Shown here: in pieces, positions 48,534 to 58,876 of the stretch
Layout: the number at the start of each line of letters is the position of its first letter
Numbering within the stretch: the first letter of the stretch is position 1
Assembly: GCF_001975985.1 (NCBI RefSeq)
Contig: NZ_MTQF01000008.1
Span: 62,001 to 126,000, forward strand
Origin: [Flexibacter] sp. ATCC 35103
GTDB lineage: Bacteria; Bacteroidota; Bacteroidia; Flavobacteriales; Flavobacteriaceae
DNA: 64,000 nt
Reading direction: 5' to 3'
Made by a program: the position numbers and the translations under genes
Notes under the pieces: model-generated
The model's input: only the letters and a program-made list of their open reading frames with translations
What the model was told of the DNA's origin: nothing
Database searches by the model: none

Positions 48534-50291
48534 ATGAATGCAAGTATTGAAACAAACCCGTTATTAGAGCGATTGCCTAAACATTTAAAGCAATTTATTA
48601 AACCTCAGGATTATAGCGATTACACTCCTATAAATCAAGCGGTTTGGCGTTATGTAATGCGTAAAAATGTAGATTATTTATCAAAAGTTGCACATCATTC
48701 TTATCTGGAAGGTTTACGCAAAACAGGAATCGAGATTGATTCTATCCCAAGTATGTATGGAATGAATAGAATTCTGACCGAAATTGGCTGGGCTGCAGTT
48801 GCCGTTGACGGATTTATTCCGCCAAATGCATTTATGGAATTTCAGGCTTATAATGTATTAGTAATTGCTTCAGACATTCGACAATTAGAACACATCGAAT
48901 ATACGCCCGCACCGGACATTATTCATGAAGGTGCCGGCCACGCTCCTATTATTGCCAATCCTGAATATGCCGAATATTTGCGCCGTTTTGGCGAAATTGG
49001 CTGTAAAGCTATTTCCTCTCATAAAGATTACCAGATGTATGAGGCAATTCGATTGCTTTCGATTTTAAAAGAAGCCGAAGATACACCTCAGGAAAAAATA
49101 GATGAAGCCGAAAAAGCTGTTGCCGATTTGCAGAATAATATGGGCGAATTGTCTGAAATGGCCCAAATTCGAAACCTACATTGGTGGACAGTTGAATATG
49201 GTCTTATTGGAACTGTTGAAAATCCAAAAATTTATGGTGCAGGATTACTCTCTTCTATTGGTGAAAGTGCCTGGTGCATGACAGATAACGTGAAGAAAAT
49301 TCCTTATGACATCTCAGCTGCGAATCAAAATTTTGATATTACACAATTACAACCTCAACTATATGTTACGCCAAATTTCTCCTATTTAAGTTTGATTCTG
49401 GAGCAATTTGCTAATAAAATGGCTTTAAGAACCGGAGGACTTTCGGGAATTCAAAAACTAATTCATTCTAATGCTTTAGGAACAATTGAATTAAGTACAG
49501 GTTTACAGGTTTCAGGTGTTTTTACAAATGTGATTGAAGAAGAAGGAAAACCTGTTTATATTCAAACCACAGGAAAAACAGCTTTATCATACCGTGAAAA
49601 AGAATTGGTAGGTCATGGAACTTTGACTCATCCGGAAGGATTTGGAAGTCCGATAGGGAAACTGAAAGGATTCAATTTAGCGATTGAAGACATGAGTCCA
49701 AAGGATTTACAGGCTTATAGCATTGTTGAAAATGAAACGGTTAAACTTGAATTTGAAGGTAACATTATTGTTGAAGGGGAAATCATTACGGGATCCAGAA
49801 ACCTGCACGGAGAAATTATTCTGATTAGTTTTAGAAATTGTACCGTTATGCATGGCGAAAAGATTTTATTTCAGCCTGAATGGGGAAATTATGATATGGC
49901 AATTGGTAAAAAAGTAGTTTCTGCATTTTCCGGTCCAGCCGATGTAAATAGTTTTGATTTGATTAATTCAGTGCCTAAAACGACCACTATAAAAGCAAAA
50001 CATACAGATGAACGTGATGATCTTGAAGTTCTTTATCAAACTGTTCGCATGGTCAGAGAAAATAAAGATTCTAAATCTGAATTGAAATCTGTATTTGAAA
50101 AATTAAAACAAAATCATCCTAACGATTGGTTGCTTTCTGTTGAAATTGCAGAGCTTCTGAAAGATTCAAATGAAGAGCAACTTTTACAGGAAGTGTTGGT
50201 TTATCTGGATCAATTGAAAGTAAAACGTCCTGAAGTGGCGCATTTAATTGCCGGTGGCTTGGATTTGATTTTTGACAAGAAAGCAGTTTAA
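48534..50291 (+). CDS. Phenylalanine 4-monooxygenase (long form)
   Basis: A 585-residue aromatic amino-acid hydroxylase. The catalytic domain lies in about 30-300 with the iron ligands H131 and H136 (IIHEGAGHAPI) and E221 (LHWWTVEYGLIG), the same 2-His-1-Glu triad as in phenylalanine hydroxylase. It uses a pterin cofactor and O2 to turn phenylalanine into tyrosine. There is no N-terminal ACT domain. A C-terminal extension of about 280 residues (SGIQKLIHSNALGTIELSTG onward) is not in the short bacterial enzyme; it includes beta-rich and TPR-like parts. Substrate specificity (Phe against Tyr/Trp) is inferred. Confidence 0.88.
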   Translation: MNASIETNPLLERLPKHLKQFIKPQDYSDYTPINQAVWRYVMRKNVDYLSKVAHHSYLEGLRKTGIEIDSIPSMYGMNRILTEIGWAAVAVDGFIPPNAFMEFQAYNVLVIASDIRQLEHIEYTPAPDIIHEGAGHAPIIANPEYAEYLRRFGEIGCKAISSHKDYQMYEAIRLLSILKEAEDTPQEKIDEAEKAVADLQNNMGELSEMAQIRNLHWWTVEYGLIGTVENPKIYGAGLLSSIGESAWCMTDNVKKIPYDISAANQNFDITQLQPQLYVTPNFSYLSLILEQFANKMALRTGGLSGIQKLIHSNALGTIELSTGLQVSGVFTNVIEEEGKPVYIQTTGKTALSYREKELVGHGTLTHPEGFGSPIGKLKGFNLAIEDMSPKDLQAYSIVENETVKLEFEGNIIVEGEIITGSRNLHGEIILISFRNCTVMHGEKILFQPEWGNYDMAIGKKVVSAFSGPADVNSFDLINSVPKTTTIKAKHTDERDDLEVLYQTVRMVRENKDSKSELKSVFEKLKQNHPNDWLLSVEIAELLKDSNEEQLLQEVLVYLDQLKVKRPEVAHLIAGGLDLIFDKKAV

Positions 50292-50613
50292 ATTATTGCC
50301 CGCGGATTTTACGGATTAAACTGGTGAACGCAGATTTTATTTTAATTTGGCGAAGACGCTGGATCGCAAAATTTCTCCTAATGTTAATGAAAATATTTCA
50401 CGCAGATTTTGCTGATTGAAGCTGATATTTGCAGATTTTTTAATCTCGCGAAGACGCTAAGTCGCTAATTTTTTTCTCATTTTATGTCATTTCGACCGAA
50501 GGGAGAAATCACACTCGTAAATTGACAAAGGTTAAAGACTTTCTTTGCGGAGTTTCCAGTGAGATCGTAAAAACCTTTGAACCTCTGCAACTTTGAACCT
50601 CTGAACCCTTCCT
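50292..50613. repeat. Intergenic repeat cluster after the phenylalanine hydroxylase gene
   Basis: A 322-base gap without genes. It contains GCGGATTTTACGGATTAAAC (50302 area), two degenerate copies of the CGCAAAGACGC type (GGCGAAGACGCTGGATCGCA at 50349, CGCGAAGACGCTAAGTCGCT at 50447), a repeat GTCATTTCGACCGAAGGGAG (50486 area), and CCTTTGAACCTCTGCAAC-like tracts. All belong to repeat types seen between genes in this group; they look like a mosaic of short dispersed elements. Confidence 0.65.
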
Positions 50614-51243
50614 CTACAATTTTAGGTCTTCATTAAAATCTTTATCAGATTCGATTGTTTTTCCTTCGTATTGTAATTTCCAGCCCATTGAATTAGTCAG
50701 GATTAAAATCTTGGACAATTCGCTTATTAAACGGTTTTGAGCATTCGTTTTCAAAGTAGATTTCTCTATTTTTTTAGCCAGATTCGCTTTTACAGATTTA
50801 TTGATTTTATTATAGTCATCTCCAGTAAAAGGATTCAGTTTACTTTGCTCTACATCATAAAACTGAATATCCGGATTGATTGTAATTTCTTCTTTTGGAA
50901 TGTTTAAAATCGTTATTGTTTTATTTTTTTCGTCGATATCATATTTCATTTTGTGTAAATCGTAGGCAACCGTAACATTTGCATTTACAACTACAAGTGC
51001 TTTTTTCTCAAAAGAAACCATATCCATCAAATATTTCTGCTGATTTTTATAAGTTATAACTTCTGAAAAATGTCCCTCTGTAACCACCAGTTTTCCAACA
51101 TTCAGGATTTGCTGCTGAATTAGATTTGTATTGTAATCAATGGTAGAATCGTCTTCTTTTTTAAACTCGCAATATTTGAAAGCCAGAACTATTACCAGTA
51201 CAAGCGCAGCTAAAACTATTATTCTCTTTATTAAATTTTGCAT
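50614..51243 (-). CDS. DUF4230 protein
   Basis: A 209-residue protein anchored by an N-terminal membrane helix (about 7-24, IIVLAALVLVIVLAFKY). The remainder fits DUF4230: LVVTEGHFSEVITYKNQQ (about 52-69), KALVVVNANVTVAYDLHKM (about 82-100) and ILNIPKEEITINPDIQFYDV (about 114-133). The family is thought to face the periplasm and its function is unknown. It lies upstream of a repeat-rich gap and is not clearly in an operon. Confidence 0.85.
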   Translation of the reverse strand: MQNLIKRIIVLAALVLVIVLAFKYCEFKKEDDSTIDYNTNLIQQQILNVGKLVVTEGHFSEVITYKNQQKYLMDMVSFEKKALVVVNANVTVAYDLHKMKYDIDEKNKTITILNIPKEEITINPDIQFYDVEQSKLNPFTGDDYNKINKSVKANLAKKIEKSTLKTNAQNRLISELSKILILTNSMGWKLQYEGKTIESDKDFNEDLKL

Positions 51244-51322
51244 TACTTTATTTTATTAGACCAATTTACTTCTTTTTACAAGAGCTTAAAAGTTTTTCAC
51301 CATGAAGTTTTTTTTCTTATAT

Positions 51323-51450
51323 TTTTTTGCCACGAATTTCACAAATTTTCACTAATGCTTTATGTATAATTTTAATAACGTGAATTTAAAAATTCGTGAA
51401 ATTGCTTATTATGCGCAAACTATGAATTAGGGAAAATTCGTGGCAAAAAA
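51323..51450. repeat. Inverted repeat with TTTTTTGCCACGAATTT arms
   Basis: Two perfect 17-base arms (51323-51339 and 51434-51450) enclose 94 bases, including CACAAATTTTCACTAATGC and an inner palindromic stretch TGAATTTAAAAATTCGTGAA. It is of the same family as the element at 42875-42946, and lies between DUF4230 and tamL. Confidence 0.75.
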
Positions 51451-51474
51451 GAAAAAAAAACCGTGATACTTTTT

Positions 51475-53802
51475 CTAAAATGGATATCCAATCGCGATGT
51501 TTAAAATCAAATTATCTTTTCTCCAGGGTCCGCTTCCAAAATTAATATCATCGATTACCCATCTTTCTCCTTGAGGCAAATACGGTTTTCTTAACGGAAA
51601 AGCCAGATCTGTTCTTAAAACCAGAAAAGACAAATCAAAACGTAATCCTGCTCCCGCACCAACGGCGATATCTTTCATAAAATCTTTGGTAATCTGTCCT
51701 CCAGGTTTATTAGGATCTGCATTCATCAACCAGACATTTCCAGCATCAACAAATAAAGCTCCACGAACAATACTAAAAAGTTTTGCCCTGTATTCTGTAC
51801 TAAATTCTAATTTTAAATCTCCGGATTGATCAGGCAAATAATTATTTGTTGTTTCTGCATTCACGTAACTTCCCGGACCAAGAGATCTTGCCCTAAAGGC
51901 ACGAATACTATTCGTTCCTCCCACAACAAATTGTTTTGATGTTGGCAATGCGCCTGAATTTCCATAAGGAAGTCCGGCTCCTACAATAATTCTGCTCGCT
52001 AATTCGCTTTCTTTACTTAGTTTTAAATAATGCCTGAAATCAGCTTTTAACTTTACAAATTGACTAAACGGAACGTCAAATATTTTTATAGTATCATTCT
52101 TTTTGACATTTGCGCCTGTAACCAAACCTGTAATATTTCCCGCCAAATCTAGTTCACCATTAAAATAGAATGTATTCTTTTTACGTTTTTGCATCGTATT
52201 GGTATAGGTATACGAATACGTTGGACCAAATATTAATTGCTTTTCGATTACTTTCCCCAGTGAAGCATCTTCCTCAATGTCCTGTTTATATTCTGCTGTC
52301 ACATTATTTGGACTTACATACGTCACATCAAGAATATTCAATTGATGTTCTTTTCTAATGTTCTCTTTCCATTGATAACCAAAAGAGGTTTTAAAAGAGT
52401 TTAAAGCATATAATTGTGTCCTGTTTTGAAATTCGTATCGCACAGTTGCCTTCGTTCTTGGCACATATTCGCTCGAGCCTTCGATATGAAAAAATGGAAT
52501 GATAAATCTTGGCCATGTTAAACTGGTTTCTGTTCCCAGTTTATAGATGTTTTTTCCATTATTAGCTCCGGAAAGTTGAAAATCGGCACCGCCAAAAACA
52601 GAAACCGTAAGCAATTCAGCACCGCGAAATAAGTTTCTGTTATTCCAGTTTACATTTACTTCTGTTCCGGTATAACTTGCGGAATTTGTTTTTCCTAAAA
52701 CCTCAACCCGAATAAATTTCTTAGGCAAAAGTGTCAGGTAATAATAAGAATCCAAACTGTTTTTTAAACTGTCTGAAGGTTTAAATTCATTTTTCACAAA
52801 ACTAAAAGTTCCCAAATTTACGAAACGATTTAGTGTTAGATTATGATCTTTTCTACTGTATAAATCTCCTTTTTTAAAAAAAATTGCCCGATCAAAAACC
52901 CTTGGTTTAAAAGTATTTGCGGTATCAATAATTGTAAAATCCTTATATTGAACAATATCTTTTTGAGTGTATTTTACACTGTCTTTAGAAACAGTAAAAT
53001 TGGGATATACAACAATCTTATTAATTTTGTACGCCGTAAGCGCTTTTGGCGGAGCATCAGCTTTTATGACCAATTTAATTTTTACTTCATGATCGCCTTT
53101 ACTGCTGTCCACCTGAGCTAAAATATAATCTGGATTAAAGTAAAAATATCCTCTCTCTTTAAGTCTTGCATCTATTCTTTCTCTTTCGGCTTTTATAATA
53201 TCCAGGTCATACGGTTTTCCTACTTTTAATAAACTTCTTCGGCTTGATCTTCCAATTATTCTTGACATTGCCAGGGAATCATCCGGAAATGTCACGCTTT
53301 TAATGATATATTGTTTTTTGGGTATAACTGTATATTCAGCTGTTACTCTTTTGTTTCTCACAGTAGAATCTGCGCTGACACGGCTTTTAAAATAACCGCG
53401 GTTTTCTGTAAAACTTCTAAGTACAGAGGCATTATAATCTAAGTCGACTTTGCTGAAAAGTACGGGTTGTTCCCCTACTTTATTACGAAGCCAATATCGA
53501 ATTCCTTTTTTCTTTTTAGGTTCACCGGCAATATTATAAATCCATAATTTAGGACGTAACCCCAATATTTGTTTGTTGGGTTTAGGACGCAAAAGGTCTT
53601 CGAGTTCTTTCTCCAGTTCTTTTCTGTCTTTCTTTTTTATAATAGAATCTTTTACTGTCACAGAACCTCCTGTATACAATAAATCTCCTTCGGCTAAATA
53701 TTTTGTATTGCTGCACCCAAAAACAAAAAACAAGGACAGCGCTATAAAATATTTTGCATATCTAATTGTTATATTGCTATGTTTTTTGCTCATTTCCTTC
53801 AA
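51475..53802 (-). CDS. tamL: TamL: lipidated TamA/BamA-like outer-membrane protein
   Basis: A 775-residue Omp85-family protein. The N-terminus has a signal with a lipobox (YFIALSLFFVFGC, Cys 30; M4 at 53793 is an alternative start), which marks the Bacteroidota TamL type as opposed to TamA. POTRA-like segments fill about 35-380 (e.g. IDARLKERGYFYFNPDYI at about 210-227). A 16-strand barrel follows, with FVVGGTNSIRAFRARSLGPG (about 636-655) carrying the conserved strand-12 loop motif (the VRGF/Y equivalent), and the barrel ends IAIGYPF. With TamB it should insert proteins or move lipids to the outer membrane. It overlaps tamB by 26 bases. Confidence 0.9.
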   Translation of the reverse strand: MKEMSKKHSNITIRYAKYFIALSLFFVFGCSNTKYLAEGDLLYTGGSVTVKDSIIKKKDRKELEKELEDLLRPKPNKQILGLRPKLWIYNIAGEPKKKKGIRYWLRNKVGEQPVLFSKVDLDYNASVLRSFTENRGYFKSRVSADSTVRNKRVTAEYTVIPKKQYIIKSVTFPDDSLAMSRIIGRSSRRSLLKVGKPYDLDIIKAERERIDARLKERGYFYFNPDYILAQVDSSKGDHEVKIKLVIKADAPPKALTAYKINKIVVYPNFTVSKDSVKYTQKDIVQYKDFTIIDTANTFKPRVFDRAIFFKKGDLYSRKDHNLTLNRFVNLGTFSFVKNEFKPSDSLKNSLDSYYYLTLLPKKFIRVEVLGKTNSASYTGTEVNVNWNNRNLFRGAELLTVSVFGGADFQLSGANNGKNIYKLGTETSLTWPRFIIPFFHIEGSSEYVPRTKATVRYEFQNRTQLYALNSFKTSFGYQWKENIRKEHQLNILDVTYVSPNNVTAEYKQDIEEDASLGKVIEKQLIFGPTYSYTYTNTMQKRKKNTFYFNGELDLAGNITGLVTGANVKKNDTIKIFDVPFSQFVKLKADFRHYLKLSKESELASRIIVGAGLPYGNSGALPTSKQFVVGGTNSIRAFRARSLGPGSYVNAETTNNYLPDQSGDLKLEFSTEYRAKLFSIVRGALFVDAGNVWLMNADPNKPGGQITKDFMKDIAVGAGAGLRFDLSFLVLRTDLAFPLRKPYLPQGERWVIDDINFGSGPWRKDNLILNIAIGYPF

Positions 53803-56800
53803 TTTGATTTTCTTCGTTTTCTTCTTTTTTCTTGTCTTCTTTTTCTTTGAGTTTTCTTTTCTCTTTGCGTAGCTTTTCTTCTTTAATCATTTCTCTTTCT
53901 GCTGCACTACGATGAAAAAGCTCTCTGAATTTATTGTAACTCATGGTAATAATAAAAGCAACTCCGGTCTCGACAACCTGTCCTTCTACTGCGACCTGAT
54001 ATTCGTTTTTTCGATAGGCACGAACCATATAACGTCCGTCTTTTGTAAGCTGATAATCTAAGGCTACATCTCCCGCAATATTGGTGCTTTCTTCGTTAGC
54101 ACGCTCCTGGCCTTCGACTGCAAAGCTGCTTCCTACGGTTACTTTTAATCTGTCGTTTAATAGTTTTTTAGAAACGCCCACATTCAAATCAGTTCTGTTT
54201 TCCTTTGTTCCTGTGGTATAATCATCTGTCGATTCAAGATCAAATTCTAGTTGAACTCCGGTAATTAATTCTCCTGCAAGATCATTTAATTGTTGCGAAA
54301 GTATTTTGCTCACACTCTGTCTGGCAAGAGATTCTGCACTTGTTCCGCCACTTTCGCTTGCAAATGGGTTTTCGCCAATAAATCTATTTAGTAATAAAAG
54401 CGCAAAAACCTGTTTATTTAATTCAGCTGGCTCTTGTCGTAATTGTTCCAGTTTTGTTTGCGTAAGCGATACAACATCTGTAGAAACATCATAATTTCCG
54501 TCAGGAAGTACAATATCAAAAGTAATTTCTGGTTTTAAAAGTTCACCGTTCATTTTTAATAATGTCTGAAACGGAATTTTCTGTTTGTATGTATTTCTCA
54601 CCGTAGGATTATCTGTTGGCAATTGATTGCCAAGCAAATCTATTGGTGCTGTTTCTACTTTATAAATAGCCGTAATATTCAAACTCGCCATTGTAGGTTC
54701 TCCGTTCCAGATAATATAACTTCCTTTCTGAATATCGAATTTTCGACGAATCATATTAAAGTTCATTTCATATGCCCCTTCAGAAAACTCATATTTACCG
54801 GTTAAAGTCGTTTTTCCAGAAGGATCAATTCCTCCTGTAAGTTGGGCTTCCCCTTTTAGGTTTAGATAATCTCCGTTTCCTTTATCGATTACAAGCGTTA
54901 GTTCAGCTTCTTTATCTATGGCAATTTCAACGCTCACATCCATACCAACCAATTCAGATTGATTTAGTTTGTTTTCCATTGCAATAGTTTGTTTCAGATA
55001 CATATTATCTTCATCAACAAATTCTACAATACCTTCTCTGTCAGCAATTGAAGGGTCTGATTGTGGCAAAACAACCGTAAACTTAGTGTCTTTGTTTATT
55101 TTAATATTTCCGCCAACAACAGGATTTTCAAGTGTTCCTTTTATGTTTAGTTTAGTATCCAGAATTAAATCCCCATAAAATAAATCGTTGTCTGCTTCTT
55201 TAGAATGTATAGCTCTAAAATCATCTGCCACGATAGTTAATCCAAAATCAAAATTGCTGTAATCGGCAGATTTTATGGTTCCGTTTATGGTCAGCTCATT
55301 ATCATTCTCATCATGAAATGTAAATTTATCGAAAGTAATAACGTCATTTTGAAGCGTGATTTTTTCGTCTTGGGTCTTAAAGAATGAGTTCAGTTTTTTT
55401 ACTCTGAAACCTGTATCTTTAAAATTTAATTCTCCGTTAACTTTTGGTGCACTTACATTTCCTGTAATTTTAAAATTCCCGGCTAAAAATCCTGTTCCTT
55501 CCGTAATATTGCCCATTGTAAAACCCTGAATACTCTTAATATTCAGTTTGTTTAAATCGAGATTAAAATCAAGATTACCATCATCAATTTTATAGTTACC
55601 TGTTAAGTTCATGTCATTTTCTTCACCGCTAAGCGTAACATTTGCTGCCAGTAAATTATTGGTTTTATTATCTACTTTTATTGCAATATCACCAACAGGC
55701 TCTCCTCTAAAAGCAAATTCATCAATTTTTAAATCAGATGTAAAAGTGGGTTTCGTCATCACATTTTCTACAACTGCATTTCCATTAATCAAACCTTGCA
55801 TCAAAAGTTTGTCTTTTTTGACAATGTTCATAATCGTTTCGATTTTGAAGTTTACAAAATCAACTTTTAACGGTGAATTATCCTGATTTCCTTCAGATTG
55901 TATTTTTAATTCGTTTCCTGAATTCGACAAGTAAAATTTATTGATGTAAAGTCTTTTTCCTCCAAATTCAATTGCATTTTCAGGATCTACAGTCCATTTG
56001 TCATAATTCAGTACAAAGTTTTCTGCATCGATTTTAAAGATGTTTTTAGAATCTTCTGATTTAAATTCTCCTGCAATAAAATATTGTTGCTTGTCTTTTG
56101 CATCTTTTACTTCAAGTGCATACGTCAAAAGATTATTTTCGACTTTTCCGGATAAACTTGTAAAGGGAATTTTTAAGGAACCGCTTTCAATCGTTGCCAC
56201 AGAAACCGAATACTCTAAAGCATTTTCTTTGCCTTCGATATTTATTTTCCCGTCAGATATCGTATTATCAGCGTAAACAATTCTTGGAATCGTTCCCTTT
56301 ATTTCTAAAGAGTCTGCAACATTATTGTACTTTCCGGTAATATTAATAGGCTCTAAACCGGTTAATTTAGGAACCAATTTAAAAAGTATAGGATCATTAT
56401 CAATTTTTAAGGTAAAAGCCAAACGTTGTTCGTCTGATTCCCCATTTACTTTCGGATTTTTTAAATCAATATATTTCGATACTGATTTTTTAATCGCCGC
56501 GGTTAATGTCGTCAATTTGTATTTTCCGTCTACTTCAGCTTTTAAAAACTGAGATGAAATTTTGATATTATTTCGATTATTATTAGCAAAAGCAATTATA
56601 CGCACAGAATCTAAGACAATTGGTTCTGCATCTTGTAAAATCTGAATGTTTGAAAGAAACACTTTTCCGTTTAAAAAATCAGGATTACTATTCGCAACAT
56701 CTGCATCGATATTTCCACGAATTTTCATTGGCCCGGCATGAAGATTCAGTTTTTCTAAATCGGCAATATCAAGGTTCAGTTTTAATTTTATCGAAGGATA

Positions 56801-58876
56801 TTTATCTTTTGTATTTCCGCTTGCTACCAGATCAAAATGTAAATTAGGATCTTTCATTCCGGATTTTACAGCAAATGATCCGTTTTCTATATTTCCTTTT
56901 AAAGCCAGATCTTTATACGTATATCTGTTAAAAACTGCTTTTTGAACCAATCCGTCAAATTGTGCCTGAGCGGTTTTTGGGTCTAAACCGTTTCCTTTTA
57001 CTTTCGCTTTAAGTGTAATTTTACCTATTGAATCGTTTTTGATCAATCGTCCTAAATCAAAATCTAATAAATAAACTGTTGCGTCATATTTCTCTTTTTT
57101 CTTAACGCGCTGATCGAATAATCCATCAACTTTTGCATTTCCAAAACTACTGTTTAAAGCCAGATTTGTTTTGAAATTTTGAACTGAACCTTTAAATTTT
57201 CCCTGCAAATTTAACTGCGACGGCAACTGAATATTTTTAGGAATTGTTCCTGCAGGAATAAACGAATAAATATCTTTAGAAGTACTCGAAACTTTCTTGA
57301 TATCGAGATCATAATAGGCTTTTTGAGCATCAGGCAAACCTTTTATTTTTCCCGAAAGTAAAACTCTCGTAGTTCCTATTCCGCTCATTTCGAATTGCGG
57401 AATATCAAGATCTTTTATTTTTCCGCTTAAACGTGTATTGAGGTATAAAATCGCATTTGGATTACTCTTAAACGGATTTGTTTTTTGCAAATCAGGAGCA
57501 AAAAGCAAAATGTCTTTAAAACCTATTTTCGACTGATTTAAATTTGCATCTAAAGAAAGGTTTCCTAAATCTTTAGAAATTGTTGCAATCGAAGAATAAG
57601 CAACTTTTACTTTATTTTGAAGTAATGTTTGTGGTGTTTTTAAATACAAATCATTCAAATAAGCGTTTTTAGGTCCATAAAAGAAATTTGTTCTTAAGGA
57701 CTGAATATTTAATCCGCTTTTTTCATTTGCCGTCAATGCTTTAATATTACCGGAAATAGTATCATTTCCGTAATATAATTTCTCTGCTTTAAAATTGAAT
57801 TTATCCAAATCAAGATGACTGTAATCAATTCCCTTTAAAACTGGTTTTGATTGCATATCATCGAACCTGAAAGCGATATTTTCTATATCAACATCATTTA
57901 ATTTTACTTTCCATCCTGCCTGTTTAATTGCAGTTGAATCTAAACTGGGCGTTTTAATTTGTTTGTCTTTGGCACCCAAACGTAAATTCCCTTTTAGATT
58001 TTTTAATTCGAAAGTATCAAAATCCAATAGCTGATTATTCAAATCTATTTTATTAACTGATAAATTCAGATTACCTAATTTGATTCCGGAGTCTAATTTG
58101 GAATCTTTATTATCATAGGCAATATCAATTTGAGATAAACTGATTTTTCCTAAATTCAAATTAAAATCTTTCCTTTTAGAAATGGTATCGACAGTTTTTA
58201 CCGATACTTCGGCAATTTTTTCGACAACATCCTGATCCAAAACTAATTTTAACCCTTTCAGGTTAATATTTGGAATATCAAAATTCATTTTATCTAAATC
58301 AAATTCCTTGAACTTAGTATCAAAATGTGTTAAATTGACTTTGATGTCATTTTTAGCAAAATCATCTTTAAAATTGAATTTAATATTATCCAGATTTACA
58401 TCTACAACTGATATTACAAAAGGTTTACTGTCCGGATCTTCTACTTTGGGTTCTTTTGATTCAAAAGCTTTTATAATATAATCAAAATTAAAAGCGCCTT
58501 TCTTATTTCGGGAAATATTTGCCGTGACGTTTTCAAGTGAAACCGAATTAATTTCGAGTTCGCTGCTAACCAATTTAAATAAATCTACATCAACTTCTAA
58601 ACGTTTACCAGCCAGCAAGGTATCTTTATTTTGATCTTCAAAATAAAAACCTTCCAGAACTACATCTTTAGGAAATTTGATAGAAATATGATCTAATGAA
58701 ACTTTCGTTTTAATTTTATTATGAAGATAGGTAATGGCCTTATCTTTTGCATAATTTTGGATGGATGGAACCTGAATTAAAACAATTATCAGCAATAAAA
58801 GTGCAATGATAGAAACCACGCACCAAAGGAGTATACGTAGTGTTTTTTTAAGAAAATGAACTGATTTCTTATTCAT
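53777..58876 (-). CDS. tamB: TamB family translocation/assembly protein (AsmA-like)
   Basis: A 1699-residue protein of the TamB/AsmA-like superfamily. A membrane anchor is near the start (about 15-36, LLWCVVSIIALLLLIIVLIQV); the body is a long run of beta strands with many FKL/NLKG/DNLSL type repeats (about 40-1450), forming a hydrophobic groove that spans the periplasm. The TamB C-terminal domain (DUF490) is at about 1200-1640 (FNMIRRKFDIQKGSYIIWNG near residue 1370). It ends in a strongly charged Lys/Glu tail (KEEKLRKEKRKLKEKEDKKK). Downstream tamL overlaps the tail codons. Known role: lipid transport or outer-membrane assembly. Confidence 0.9.
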   Translation of the reverse strand: MNKKSVHFLKKTLRILLWCVVSIIALLLLIIVLIQVPSIQNYAKDKAITYLHNKIKTKVSLDHISIKFPKDVVLEGFYFEDQNKDTLLAGKRLEVDVDLFKLVSSELEINSVSLENVTANISRNKKGAFNFDYIIKAFESKEPKVEDPDSKPFVISVVDVNLDNIKFNFKDDFAKNDIKVNLTHFDTKFKEFDLDKMNFDIPNINLKGLKLVLDQDVVEKIAEVSVKTVDTISKRKDFNLNLGKISLSQIDIAYDNKDSKLDSGIKLGNLNLSVNKIDLNNQLLDFDTFELKNLKGNLRLGAKDKQIKTPSLDSTAIKQAGWKVKLNDVDIENIAFRFDDMQSKPVLKGIDYSHLDLDKFNFKAEKLYYGNDTISGNIKALTANEKSGLNIQSLRTNFFYGPKNAYLNDLYLKTPQTLLQNKVKVAYSSIATISKDLGNLSLDANLNQSKIGFKDILLFAPDLQKTNPFKSNPNAILYLNTRLSGKIKDLDIPQFEMSGIGTTRVLLSGKIKGLPDAQKAYYDLDIKKVSSTSKDIYSFIPAGTIPKNIQLPSQLNLQGKFKGSVQNFKTNLALNSSFGNAKVDGLFDQRVKKKEKYDATVYLLDFDLGRLIKNDSIGKITLKAKVKGNGLDPKTAQAQFDGLVQKAVFNRYTYKDLALKGNIENGSFAVKSGMKDPNLHFDLVASGNTKDKYPSIKLKLNLDIADLEKLNLHAGPMKIRGNIDADVANSNPDFLNGKVFLSNIQILQDAEPIVLDSVRIIAFANNNRNNIKISSQFLKAEVDGKYKLTTLTAAIKKSVSKYIDLKNPKVNGESDEQRLAFTLKIDNDPILFKLVPKLTGLEPINITGKYNNVADSLEIKGTIPRIVYADNTISDGKINIEGKENALEYSVSVATIESGSLKIPFTSLSGKVENNLLTYALEVKDAKDKQQYFIAGEFKSEDSKNIFKIDAENFVLNYDKWTVDPENAIEFGGKRLYINKFYLSNSGNELKIQSEGNQDNSPLKVDFVNFKIETIMNIVKKDKLLMQGLINGNAVVENVMTKPTFTSDLKIDEFAFRGEPVGDIAIKVDNKTNNLLAANVTLSGEENDMNLTGNYKIDDGNLDFNLDLNKLNIKSIQGFTMGNITEGTGFLAGNFKITGNVSAPKVNGELNFKDTGFRVKKLNSFFKTQDEKITLQNDVITFDKFTFHDENDNELTINGTIKSADYSNFDFGLTIVADDFRAIHSKEADNDLFYGDLILDTKLNIKGTLENPVVGGNIKINKDTKFTVVLPQSDPSIADREGIVEFVDEDNMYLKQTIAMENKLNQSELVGMDVSVEIAIDKEAELTLVIDKGNGDYLNLKGEAQLTGGIDPSGKTTLTGKYEFSEGAYEMNFNMIRRKFDIQKGSYIIWNGEPTMASLNITAIYKVETAPIDLLGNQLPTDNPTVRNTYKQKIPFQTLLKMNGELLKPEITFDIVLPDGNYDVSTDVVSLTQTKLEQLRQEPAELNKQVFALLLLNRFIGENPFASESGGTSAESLARQSVSKILSQQLNDLAGELITGVQLEFDLESTDDYTTGTKENRTDLNVGVSKKLLNDRLKVTVGSSFAVEGQERANEESTNIAGDVALDYQLTKDGRYMVRAYRKNEYQVAVEGQVVETGVAFIITMSYNKFRELFHRSAAEREMIKEEKLRKEKRKLKEKEDKKKEENEENQIEGNEQKT

